Source: Reyranella sp. (GTDB taxonomy: Bacteria > Pseudomonadota > Alphaproteobacteria > Reyranellales > Reyranellaceae). From it: a stretch of 5,560 bases of DNA. The translations under genes were made by a program, and so were the position numbers. The notes beneath the pieces are model-generated. The model searched no databases. It was not told where the DNA came from and saw only the letters and a list, made by a program, of their open reading frames with translations. The stretch covers positions 1-5,560 of the forward strand of contig JAUXRT010000138.1 of assembly GCA_030681635.1 (NCBI GenBank), given 5' to 3'. Shown one piece after another: positions 1 through 5,047 of this stretch (position 1 is the stretch's first letter; each line of letters begins with the position of its first letter).

Positions 1-635
1 GAGGCCGGCACACCGGGAAAGGCCATCACCTCTTCGATGAAGGCCAGCGCCTTGGGCTCGCCGCCGTCGGCCAGGATCTCCGCATAGGTGGTCGACACGA
101 GATGGCGCGCGACCTCCTCCCAGTTGGCGAGCTTGGACCGCAGCGCCGTGGGATCGAGCAGCCAGCGCAGCAGGTTGGCCTGCTTGCCGGGCGGCACCGG
201 CGGTGGTGCTCCTTCAAACAGGAACACGGTGAAGGCCTGCGCCGCCTCGTTGGCCTGCAGCAGGTTCCACAGCCGGTCGATCACGACGGCCGGGTAGGGC
301 TCCTGCTGCTTCAGCATGCGGTCGATCGCCTGGCGCACCGGCACCAGCTCGGGCGCGGCGAGGTTGCTCTCGCGGTAGACCGGCGCGAAGCCCGCCGCCA
401 GCAGCATGGCGTTGCGCTGGCGCAGCGGCACGTCGAGGGCGGTGGTGAGCTGCACCACCATCTCGCGGCTGGGCTTGGCGCGGCCCGATTCGAGGAAGCT
501 GACGTGGCGTTGCGACACGCCGGATTGCAGGGCGAGCGCCAGCTGGCTGGCGCCGCGGCGGCGGCGCCAGGTGCGCAGCATGGGGCCGAACAGGTCGGGC
601 GAAACGGCGGCGGAAACGGAGGGAGTGTTCATCAT
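1..635 (-). CDS. XRE-family regulator with MmyB-like ligand-binding domain (3' part cut by window edge)
   Basis: This is a DNA-binding transcription factor. About 211 residues are visible and the C-terminus runs off the left edge. Residues ~19-75 form an XRE-type helix-turn-helix: the Q31-LALAL stretch, SGVSQRHVSFLESGRAKPS around 38-56, and the turn and recognition helix ending in E49-SGRAKPS. From ~residue 105 the sequence (DRMLKQQEPYPAVVIDRLWN) matches the start of the MmyB-like (MLTR) PAS-like ligand-binding domain, which in this family is thought to sense a small hydrophobic ligand. Family members are usually 260-290 residues, so roughly a quarter is missing. Two adjacent ATGs (635 and 632) are possible starts. 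The ribosome-binding site is weak (TAGGG about 9-13 nt upstream). It is divergent from the membrane-protein gene at 746, and an inverted repeat lies between them, so autoregulation and control of that unit are likely (inference). Confidence 0.88.
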   Translation of the reverse strand, partial: MMNTPSVSAAVSPDLFGPMLRTWRRRRGASQLALALQSGVSQRHVSFLESGRAKPSREMVVQLTTALDVPLRQRNAMLLAAGFAPVYRESNLAAPELVPVRQAIDRMLKQQEPYPAVVIDRLWNLLQANEAAQAFTVFLFEGAPPPVPPGKQANLLRWLLDPTALRSKLANWEEVARHLVSTTYAEILADGGEPKALAFIEEVMAFPGVPA

Positions 636-670
636 GGGCCAAACCCTAGCACCGGGCCGCGGCTCCGCCG

Positions 671-687
671 ATTACCTCGTGCGTAAT
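671..687. promoter_or_regulatory. Inverted repeat ATTAC-N7-GTAAT, candidate operator
   Basis: The two 5-bp arms are perfectly complementary (671-675 and 683-687). They sit in the only AT-rich spot of the 110-bp divergent intergenic region. The repeat is 36 bp upstream of the XRE regulator start and 58 bp upstream of the membrane-protein start. Its position and symmetry suit a dimeric HTH regulator, most simply the adjacent one. No binding motif for this regulator is known to me, so the assignment is inference. Confidence 0.4.
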
Positions 688-733
688 TGAGGGCAAGGCG
701 GCCGGATGCGATCTCCGGGGCGTCCGCAACCAC

Positions 734-740
734 AAGGAGG
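734..740 (+). promoter_or_regulatory. Strong ribosome-binding site AAGGAGG
   Basis: A near-perfect Shine-Dalgarno sequence, 5 nt before the ATG at 746. It fixes the start of the membrane-protein gene and rules out the overlapping frames. It is the strongest ribosome-binding site in the window, which suggests efficient translation. Confidence 0.85.
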
Positions 741-745
741 ACGTC

Positions 746-1165
746 ATGACCGTTTCATCCGATCGCCTGCTCCGCCGCACGCTCTGGGGCAACGCCGCCT
801 TCTCCGTCATCTCCGGCGCCGCGCTGGCGGTCTTCGCCGGGCCGTTCGCCCGGGCGGCCACCGATGCGCCCGTGTCGGTCCTCGGCCTCGACCTGGCCAT
901 CCTGTTCGAGCTTTTAGGCGTGGGGGTCGTGGCCTTCGGCGCGCTCTGCGCCTGGATTGCCTCGCGGCCCGAACTGCCGCAGGGCTGGGCCCGGTTCATC
1001 TTCGTCGCCGACATCGCCTGGGTGGCCGGCAGCGCAGCGGTGCTGGCGTTGCCGGCATCGTGGACCACGGCCGGCATCGCGGGCATCGTCGTGCTGGCGG
1101 CGATCGTGGCCGATCTCGCCATCCTGGAGTATCTCGGCCTGCGCAAGATGAGCGCCGCCAACTAG
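746..1165 (+). CDS. Small integral membrane protein with four predicted helices, function unknown
   Basis: I do not recognise a named family. The 139-residue product has four hydrophobic stretches at about residues 12-34, 46-72, 82-104 and 108-131, with short polar loops and a basic N-terminus (RLLRR at 7-11). This suggests an inner-membrane four-helix bundle with a cytoplasmic N-terminus. Acidic residues lie within or next to helices (D49, E55, D89, D123, E128), which might support ion or ligand contact. There is no signal-peptidase site. Translation starts at the ATG behind the AAGGAGG site. The stop is 12 nt before the hotdog thioesterase start, so the two are very likely co-transcribed. 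The XRE/MmyB-like regulator is divergent and may control this unit. Codon use matches the neighbours. The gene is clearly real; its function is unknown. Confidence 0.82.
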   Translation: MTVSSDRLLRRTLWGNAAFSVISGAALAVFAGPFARAATDAPVSVLGLDLAILFELLGVGVVAFGALCAWIASRPELPQGWARFIFVADIAWVAGSAAVLALPASWTTAGIAGIVVLAAIVADLAILEYLGLRKMSAAN

Positions 1166-1177
1166 GGATGTGAGAAA

Positions 1178-1573
1178 ATGGACAAGCTTCAGTTCCTGAA
1201 CGACGTCAAGCTACCCTTCGCCCAGGTGCTGGGGCTGAAGTTCACCGCCGCGAGCGAAACGCGGGTCGTGGCCGAGATGGTCGTCCGGCCCGAGCTCTGC
1301 ACGCGGCCCGACATACTGCACGGTGGCGCGGTCATGGCCTTTGCCGACACGCTGGGCGCCGCCGCCACCGTGCTCAACCTGCCCGAGGGCAAGGGCACGA
1401 CCACGATCGAGAGCAAGACCAACTTCGTGGGCCCGGCGCCGGTCGGCACCACGGTGATCGGCGAGACCACGCCGATCCATCGCGGCCGGCGCACCATGGT
1501 CTGGACCACCCGCATCACCACGGCCGAGGGCAAGCTGGTGGCGGTCGTCACCCAGACGCAGATGGTGCTTTAG
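1178..1573 (+). CDS. PaaI-family hotdog-fold thioesterase
   Basis: Probably a cytoplasmic acyl-CoA thioesterase of the hotdog fold, hydrolysing an acyl- or aryl-CoA to the free acid and CoA. The 131-residue length is typical of the single-domain PaaI/4HBT group. The diagnostic active-site segment is present: HGGAVMAFADTLGAAAT at residues 48-64, with the H48-G-G turn leading into the central helix and D57 where PaaI-type enzymes carry the catalytic acid. The following strands (TTIESKTNFVGPAPVG and the C-terminal RTMVWTTRITTAEGKLVAVVTQTQM) are the usual antiparallel sheet. The enzyme would work as a dimer or tetramer. It follows the membrane-protein gene by 12 nt with only a weak GGATGTGAG leader, so it is probably translated from the same transcript. 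The substrate cannot be inferred. The stop is 13 bp from the convergent stop of the selenoprotein gene. Confidence 0.9.
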   Translation: MDKLQFLNDVKLPFAQVLGLKFTAASETRVVAEMVVRPELCTRPDILHGGAVMAFADTLGAAATVLNLPEGKGTTTIESKTNFVGPAPVGTTVIGETTPIHRGRRTMVWTTRITTAEGKLVAVVTQTQMVL

Positions 1574-1586
1574 GCAAGCGGGTGAA

Positions 1587-2759
1587 TTAGGTCTTCGCCA
1601 GCCGGTGCCGCTCAGTCGCCGGAATCAGGGTCAGGTTGGCCAGGATCTTGTGCTGCGGATCGGCGCTTGCGGCGAGCTTGGGCTGCAAGTCGAGCAGTGC
1701 CTTGCCGAACCGCGTCTCGTCCCATAGCCAGGCCTTGCGCATCGCGGGCGAGCCGGGATCGGGAAAGGCCGATGCCGACTCGAGATAGTAGGCACGCAGG
1801 TCGTCAACGGCCTCCTTGAGTGCTTGCGCCATCGGCAGGTCACCCTGCAACGCGGACGACAACAGCGCCCCGGCGGCCGGCATGTCGAGACCCGAGACGC
1901 CTATGGTCGTGCGGCCGGTGCGGGCGACGGCCTGGTCGTGCCAGGTTGCCAGACGATCGATCTCGGCCGCCAGCGTGTCGACGGAAGCCGGTGCGAGGTT
2001 GATCGGGCAGGCCCAGCCGGTGAAGTCGGTGGCTTCGGCCACGTTCTCGGGATAGTCGGCGATCAGGGGTCCGTCGGTGCGGTCCAGCAGCTCCGCGGCC
2101 GCCCGCAGCACGCGGCGCTGGAAACCCGGATCGTCGGGGATGCCGAGCGGCCGGCCCAGTTCGAACGTCACCCAGAGGGCGCGTGGCGGACGGATGGTTT
2201 CGGTGTGCTCGCGCACCAGGCTGATGCCGGTGGTCGCAATGCCCTGGCGTTCGAGGAAGTGGCCCAGCGCGCCCACGGCGCGCGTACAGGCGGGTCAAAC
2301 CGGAACGAGCAGAGCCGCATCGACGCCATCCTGCTTCAGCAGGCCGGCGAGGTGTTGGGCATGCGGCTCGGCCGCAGCGGGCGGGAAGGCGCCCATGAAG
2401 GAATAGTGGACCGATGCCATCGAGCCCACGACACCCTCGGCCACCAGCTCGCGCAGCCGGTCAATCGGGAAGGCGACATTGTGGTCTTGCTGGAAGCCAG
2501 TGCGGTCGAAATTCACCGAGATGTGGCTCATGACGAGGTCGCGCGCCGGCGTTTCCGCCGGGATGACGCGATAGCTGCCGTCGCCGGGCCGGAACGGCCG
2601 GTCGCCGCGCTTGTGCAGTCCCGCCGTCGAGATCAGCGCGACTCTCCGCTCCCGCAGCGGCTTGCCGGCAAGGGCCGGCGTGTCCTCGTAAGTCGGGCAT
2701 TCGATGCGCCGGAGATGGTTGGCTTCGACTTCCGGCATGTCGCTGAGACGCTTCACCAT
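1587..2759 (-). CDS. GrdB-related selenoprotein (putative oxidoreductase) with in-frame TGA read as Sec155
   Basis: Read through the TGA at 2295-2297, this is one 390-residue protein of the glycine/sarcosine/betaine/D-proline reductase selenoprotein B family (GRDB). The N-terminal half has family-like segments SHISVNFDRTGFQQDHNVAF (78-97), PIDRL (98-102) and VHYSFMGAF (117-125), and ends in VDAALLVPV. The codon after V154 is TGA, then PACTR, giving U155-P-A-C158-T-R, comparable to U-G-T-C-T-R in clostridial GrdB. Beyond it, LERQGIATTGISLV and RPPRALWVTFELGRPLGIP (190-208) continue the family pattern. The frame stays open for 235 codons after the TGA. Clostridial GrdB is about 436 residues and works with pyruvoyl GrdE and GrdA/C/D, none of which is here, so amino-acid reduction is not implied; a redox role through the U-x-x-C pair is inferred. 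The start ATG has AAGGAG 9 nt upstream (2769-2774). It is third in the tetR-DUF1330 operon. Alternatives are a nonsense pseudogene or a sequencing error. Confidence 0.8.
2262..2297 (-). promoter_or_regulatory. Sec UGA codon and candidate bacterial SECIS hairpin
   Basis: On the minus-strand mRNA, UGA (2297-2295) is followed by C. A perfect 7-bp stem, GCGCGCC (2283-2277) with GGCGCGC (2273-2267), closes a GUG loop (2276-2274). Eighteen nucleotides separate the UGA from the loop. A lower helix, GCCU (2291-2288) with GGGC (2265-2262), can stack below across an internal loop. Bacterial SECIS elements lie inside the coding region just after UGA, with the apical loop 16-37 nt away and a G among its first two bases; all three hold here. 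High GC makes chance hairpins more likely, so the hairpin supports the case but does not prove it. Confidence 0.6.
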
Positions 2760-2772
2760 GACGACGTACTCC

Positions 2773-3162
2773 TTACCCGAACTTCCGATAGGTCTCGCGC
2801 GCGGCGATGATGGCGTGGTCGGTGCAGCCGTTCTCACGCTCGACATTGGCCGTCGCGTACCCGGTCGACTCCATCATCGTGAGGAACGCGGCGCGGGAGG
2901 GATAGCGAACCAGGGCGACGTAATCCCAGCGGTGCCGGTCTGGCACACCCAGCGCCACAGCCTCGGCGTCACCCGTCCAGATGATCGTGCCGCCTTGCGC
3001 CTTGATCAGCTTGATGGCGAGCGCGCTGTAGCGCAGGTAGGCGTCCCGGCCACTGCCATTGCCATCGAGCGATTGCTCGCGAAAGCGCATCAGGTTCAGC
3101 ATGACCACGGGGGCGTCGTCGGGCAGCGCCTTTAATGCCTCTCCGTTGAGATGCTCGATCAT
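2773..3162 (-). CDS. DUF1330-domain protein
   Basis: A 129-residue soluble protein resembling DUF1330, a family with a dimeric ferredoxin-like (alpha/beta-barrel) fold and no firmly assigned reaction. Family-like features are the first strand PVVMLNLMRFR (18-28), the YLRYSA helix (42-47), GGTIIWTGDAE (57-67), and WDYVALVRYPSRAAFLTMM (79-97), which is the characteristic late strand and helix. It is longer than the roughly 95-residue core, by an N-terminal extension and a C-terminal tail. Its ATG overlaps the tetR stop (ATGA, 4 nt), which indicates translational coupling. Its TAA overlaps the ribosome-binding site of the selenoprotein gene (TAAGGAG), so the three genes form one operon. It may act on the same compound as the selenoprotein (inference). 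Confidence 0.88.
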   Translation of the reverse strand: MIEHLNGEALKALPDDAPVVMLNLMRFREQSLDGNGSGRDAYLRYSALAIKLIKAQGGTIIWTGDAEAVALGVPDRHRWDYVALVRYPSRAAFLTMMESTGYATANVERENGCTDHAIIAARETYRKFG

Positions 3163-3749
3163 TGTCGGGTCTCGAGCAAATCGAGCGCTGGCTGCGCCAC
3201 CCCTTCCAGCAGCTTGCGCCGGGCTCCCGTGCGCGCCAGCACGCGGATGCCGAGCAGCACGCCCAGCAGATGGTCCGAGGTTTCCTCGAGGTCGAGTCGC
3301 TTGGGCAGGCGGCCGGCACGGCGCGCTGCCGTGAGGTTGCGATGGAAGAAGGCCCGAATCTCGCCGAGATAGCGGCCCACGACCTTGCCGATCTCCCGAT
3401 CGTGCGGCGCCACGTCGAGCGCCGAGTTTACCAACAGGCAGCCCTTGCGGTCAGGGTCCTTGACCGAACGATCGATGATCTCGGCAATGAAGGCGACAAT
3501 CGCTTCCTTCGACTGGTGATTTGCTTCCAGGCGCGCAATGCGTTCGCGCATGGAGCGGTTGGCGTAGCGTTCGAGCGAGCGGGTGAAGAGGGCGCGCTTG
3601 TCGCCATAGGCATTGTAAAGACTGGCGCTGCCGATCCCCATCGACTCGGCGAGATCGCGCACCGACGTGCCTTCGTAGCCGCGATGCCAGAAACAATCGA
3701 CGGCCAGATCGAGGGCGCGGTCTTCATCGAAGGCTTTGTGGCGGGCCAT
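3159..3749 (-). CDS. TetR/AcrR-family transcriptional repressor
   Basis: A 196-residue one-component repressor. The N-terminal DNA-binding domain spans ~residues 6-55: ARHKAFDEDRALDLAVDCFW, then TSVRDLAESMGIGSASLYNA as the HTH, then YGDKRALF. The C-terminal part contains DPDRKGCLLVNSALDVAPHD, typical of the TetR_C_13-like ligand-binding subgroup, whose members often respond to small organic or electrophilic compounds. I chose the ATG at 3749, which gives the usual MARxKAFD start. A GTG at 3764 would add five residues (VDYAM) and has no ribosome-binding site. The gene leads the operon with DUF1330 and the selenoprotein and overlaps the former by 4 nt, so it probably represses its own operon. 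It is divergent from the bufferin-like gene, with 167 bp between them. Confidence 0.92.
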   Translation of the reverse strand: MARHKAFDEDRALDLAVDCFWHRGYEGTSVRDLAESMGIGSASLYNAYGDKRALFTRSLERYANRSMRERIARLEANHQSKEAIVAFIAEIIDRSVKDPDRKGCLLVNSALDVAPHDREIGKVVGRYLGEIRAFFHRNLTAARRAGRLPKRLDLEETSDHLLGVLLGIRVLARTGARRKLLEGVAQPALDLLETRQ

Positions 3750-3765
3750 GGCATAGTCAACCACT

Positions 3766-3790
3766 TATTTGGAACGAACGCTACAAAATA
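3766..3790. promoter_or_regulatory. Imperfect inverted repeat over a possible tetR promoter
   Basis: TATTT (3766-3770) and AAATA (3786-3790) form perfect outer arms of a 25-bp partly symmetric site, with two further matching pairs inside. On the minus strand the distal arm reads TATTTT, a plausible -10 box about 35-40 bp upstream of the tetR ATG, so a repressor bound here would block the operon promoter. The symmetry is only partial and AT-rich arms occur by chance, so confidence is low. Confidence 0.3.
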
Positions 3791-3822
3791 GAGACTCTCA
3801 CCAAATCTTTACCGGTTGTGCT

Positions 3823-3839
3823 CCTTCGGTAGCCGAAGG
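3823..3839. promoter_or_regulatory. Perfect 17-bp inverted repeat CCTTCGG-TAG-CCGAAGG
   Basis: The two 7-bp arms are perfect with a 3-nt centre, midway in the tetR/bufA intergenic region (84 bp from tetR, 77 bp from the bufferin-like start). No T tract follows on either strand, so it is not an intrinsic terminator. It may be an operator shared by the divergent genes, or a hairpin in a leader RNA. Which protein binds it is unknown. Confidence 0.45.
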
Positions 3840-3843
3840 GTGA

Positions 3844-3870
3844 TTGGATGGTGTGCGGCGAAACTACATA
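3844..3870 (+). promoter_or_regulatory. Weak candidate promoter for the bufferin-like gene
   Basis: TTGGAT (3844-3849) and TACATA (3865-3870) resemble sigma-70 -35 and -10 boxes, but the spacer of 15 bp is short. It would start RNA around 3877, leaving a 40-nt leader. Related bufferin genes are often driven by ECF sigma factors, but I found no clear GGAAC or GTAACC box. Confidence 0.2.
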
Positions 3871-3916
3871 GCTTCTTCCCTGCGTCCTTTCCGGGCGCAC
3901 AACCAGGGAGTCGATC

Positions 3917-4153
3917 ATGACCAAGCGTACTCTTCTCACTACTGCGGCGTCGGTCTTCGCGGCGACCGCCTTCGTCACCGCGGCGCATGCCCAGAGCATC
4001 CATTGTGGCGGCACTAATGCTTGCAAGGGTCAGAGCGCCTGCAAGGGCGCGAGCAACGCCTGCAAAGGCCAGAACGCCTGCAAGGGCCAGGGCTTCACGC
4101 CCGCCAAGGATGGCGCAGAGTGCGCCGCGAAGGGCGGCAAGATCGTCCCCTAG
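3917..4153 (+). CDS. BufA2-like periplasmic bufferin-type metallophore precursor
   Basis: A 78-residue secreted Cys-rich peptide. Residues 1-25 form a Sec signal peptide (basic MTKR, hydrophobic core, AHA before Q26). The mature part has six cysteines at 30, 36, 42, 49, 55 and 69 in the pattern HCGG, then NACKG, SACKG, NACKG and NACKG-QGF, which I recognise from the BufA2 bufferin family. Bufferins are ribosomally made peptides whose cysteines are modified by an MNIO (DUF692) enzyme with a partner protein; they are exported to the periplasm and bind copper. A CAGGGAG site 6 nt before the ATG fixes the start. A strong terminator follows directly. A DoxX gene, a common bufferin-operon member, lies downstream, but no MNIO or BufC gene lies in the window. 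The family call is good; metal binding and modification here are inferred. Confidence 0.8.
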   Translation: MTKRTLLTTAASVFAATAFVTAAHAQSIHCGGTNACKGQSACKGASNACKGQNACKGQGFTPAKDGAECAAKGGKIVP

Positions 4154-4163
4154 GTCGGACTCC

Positions 4164-4203
4164 GCCATCGCGCACCATTCCCCCGGTGCGCGATGGCTCT
4201 TTT
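4164..4203 (+). terminator. Intrinsic terminator after the bufferin-like gene
   Basis: The stem CCATCGCGCACC (4165-4176) pairs perfectly with GGTGCGCGATGG (4185-4196). One more G-C pair (4164-4197) makes 13 bp around the 8-nt loop ATTCCCCC. CTTTT follows at 4199-4203. This is a textbook Rho-independent terminator 11 nt after the stop, so most transcripts of the small peptide should end here and doxX would need read-through or its own promoter. The stem also stops an ATG at 4193 from being a sensible doxX start. Confidence 0.85.
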
Positions 4204-4237
4204 CTGGATCGACTGTCCCAAAATACTTCTTGGCGCA

Positions 4238-4255
4238 GATGGCCCCGAGGCCATC
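4238..4255. repeat. Inverted repeat GATGGCC-CCGA-GGCCATC in the doxX leader
   Basis: Perfect 7-bp arms with a 4-nt loop, ending 27 nt before the doxX ATG. As RNA it would fold into a stable hairpin just upstream of the ribosome-binding site. It could affect translation or be an operator; there is no T tract, so it is not a terminator. Confidence 0.4.
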
Positions 4256-4282
4256 GCGAGCAATCGTTTGGAAGAGCCACAC

Positions 4283-4759
4283 ATGAACACGATAATCATC
4301 ATCTTCTACGACTGGTCGAGGACCGTCGCGGGCTACTTCACCTGGGCGGCGCCGCTTGCCGCGCGGATCGTGGTTGGCTGGGTGTTTCTGTGGAGCGGCT
4401 GGCAGAAATTGCAGATCGTGCCGCGCATGGTGCAGAATTTCCGGGAGTGGGGGATTCCCGCACCGGAGATCATGGCGCCGTTTGCCTCCGGCGTGGAACT
4501 CGTCTGCGGCATCCTGCTGCTGGCCGGTCTGCTCACGCGCTTTGCGGCGGTGCCGATGATGATCGTGATGGCGGTGGCGATCGTTTCGGCCAAGGCGGCG
4601 CAAATCGATTCGCTCGAGACGTTTCTCGGCTTCGAGGAAGTGGCCTATTTCGTAATGTTCGCCTGGCTCGGCATCGCCGGGCCGGGCCCGGCCTCGCTCG
4701 ATCATCTGGTCCTGAAGGCCTACCGCAAGGAGCGGCCGCCGTCCGACTATGGGGCGTAG
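4283..4759 (+). CDS. DoxX-family membrane protein
   Basis: A 158-residue inner-membrane protein of the DoxX family. Four hydrophobic segments lie at about residues 18-38, 64-84, 86-104 and 118-135. DoxX-like features are R28-IVVGWVFLWSGWQKL (28-43, helix 1 ending in G-x-x-K-L), the loop FREWGIPAPEIMAPF (53-67), then E72-LVCGILLLAGLLTRFAA (72-89). DoxX proteins are linked to quinone or thiol redox, and close relatives are recurring partners in bufferin operons. I chose the ATG at 4283 because GGAAGAG lies 6 nt upstream and the start puts helix 1 near the N-terminus. The in-frame ATG at 4193 would add 30 residues encoded partly by the terminator stem. It sits 129 bp after the bufferin-like gene, so it may be co-expressed by read-through. 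A role in metal or thiol homeostasis is inferred. Confidence 0.88.
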   Translation: MNTIIIIFYDWSRTVAGYFTWAAPLAARIVVGWVFLWSGWQKLQIVPRMVQNFREWGIPAPEIMAPFASGVELVCGILLLAGLLTRFAAVPMMIVMAVAIVSAKAAQIDSLETFLGFEEVAYFVMFAWLGIAGPGPASLDHLVLKAYRKERPPSDYGA

Positions 4760-4899
4760 TAATGAACACCATTCATCGGCGGCACGGAGAGTCTTCGAAC
4801 CGCATGACCCGGATGCCGCGAAGTGTCCTTGCCCGTCACTGGTTCCCTACACCCTAAAACAACTAGTTGCAAGTTCCGCAGATTTTGTGGTAGTTTTCC

Positions 4900-4962
4900 G
4901 CTAGGTTGGCGAAAGTGCGCCGCCACGGCCCGCCCGGATTTCCGGCGCGGGCCGTGTCTTTT
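4900..4962 (+). ncRNA. Possible short non-coding RNA ending in a terminator hairpin
   Basis: A candidate promoter (TTGCAA 4867-4872 and TAGTTT 4891-4896, spacer 18 bp) would start RNA near 4900-4904. The roughly 60-nt transcript would fold into a small GGCG-AAAGTG-CGCC hairpin and then the terminator at 4924-4962. I do not recognise an Rfam family. The terminator may simply serve doxX. Confidence 0.2.
4924..4962 (+). terminator. Intrinsic terminator downstream of doxX
   Basis: CACGGCCCGC (4924-4933) pairs perfectly with GCGGGCCGTG (4947-4956). The loop contains an inner CCGG-ATTT-CCGG helix. TCTTTT follows (4957-4962). The T tract is on the plus strand, so it stops rightward transcription before it runs into gyrB. 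It lies 165 nt after the doxX stop, an unusual distance. Confidence 0.65.
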
Positions 4963-5047
4963 CCGGCTTCGACTTTCCGGACAGGTCCGCGATTCGGGCC
5001 TGCGTTGAAAAGAATCGTTGGTTCCAGCCGGGCTGGCGTTTTCCGAA

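Noticed and set aside
102..686. Plus-strand open frame of 194 codons
   Set aside because: Antisense to the XRE/MmyB-like regulator and has shadow composition.
1824..2810. Long plus-strand open frame of 328 codons
   Set aside because: It is antisense to the GrdB-like gene. The composition is Arg/Gly/His-rich shadow sequence and matches no family.
2295..2846. A separate 183-residue protein ending at the TGA, with a start at 2846
   Set aside because: The first 29 residues lie upstream of a good ribosome-binding site and overlap the DUF1330 gene. The C-terminal end stops in the middle of a conserved motif that continues in the same frame.
3162..3791. Plus-strand open frame of 209 codons
   Set aside because: Antisense to the TetR gene, whose HTH is unmistakable.
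3771..3800. GGAAC box as an EcfG-type general stress promoter
   Set aside because: No GTT-type -10 box at 16-17 bp in either direction.
4021..4095. Repeated TGCAAGGG/TGCAAAGG units as a CRISPR or tandem DNA repeat
   Set aside because: They are codons for the repeated A-C-K-G motif of the bufferin-like peptide, with family-typical spacing.
3809..4705. Long minus-strand open frame of 298 codons opposite the bufferin-like and doxX genes
   Set aside because: His/Arg-rich, low-complexity shadow of two well-supported plus-strand genes; it also crosses the terminator stem.
4762..4857. 31-codon frame starting 2 nt after the doxX stop (MNTIHRRHGE...)
   Set aside because: No ribosome-binding site beyond possible coupling, no recognisable feature, and short enough to occur by chance.
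4823..5008. 61-codon frame in the doxX-gyrB gap
   Set aside because: Non-ATG start, no ribosome-binding site, and it runs through the terminator hairpin.
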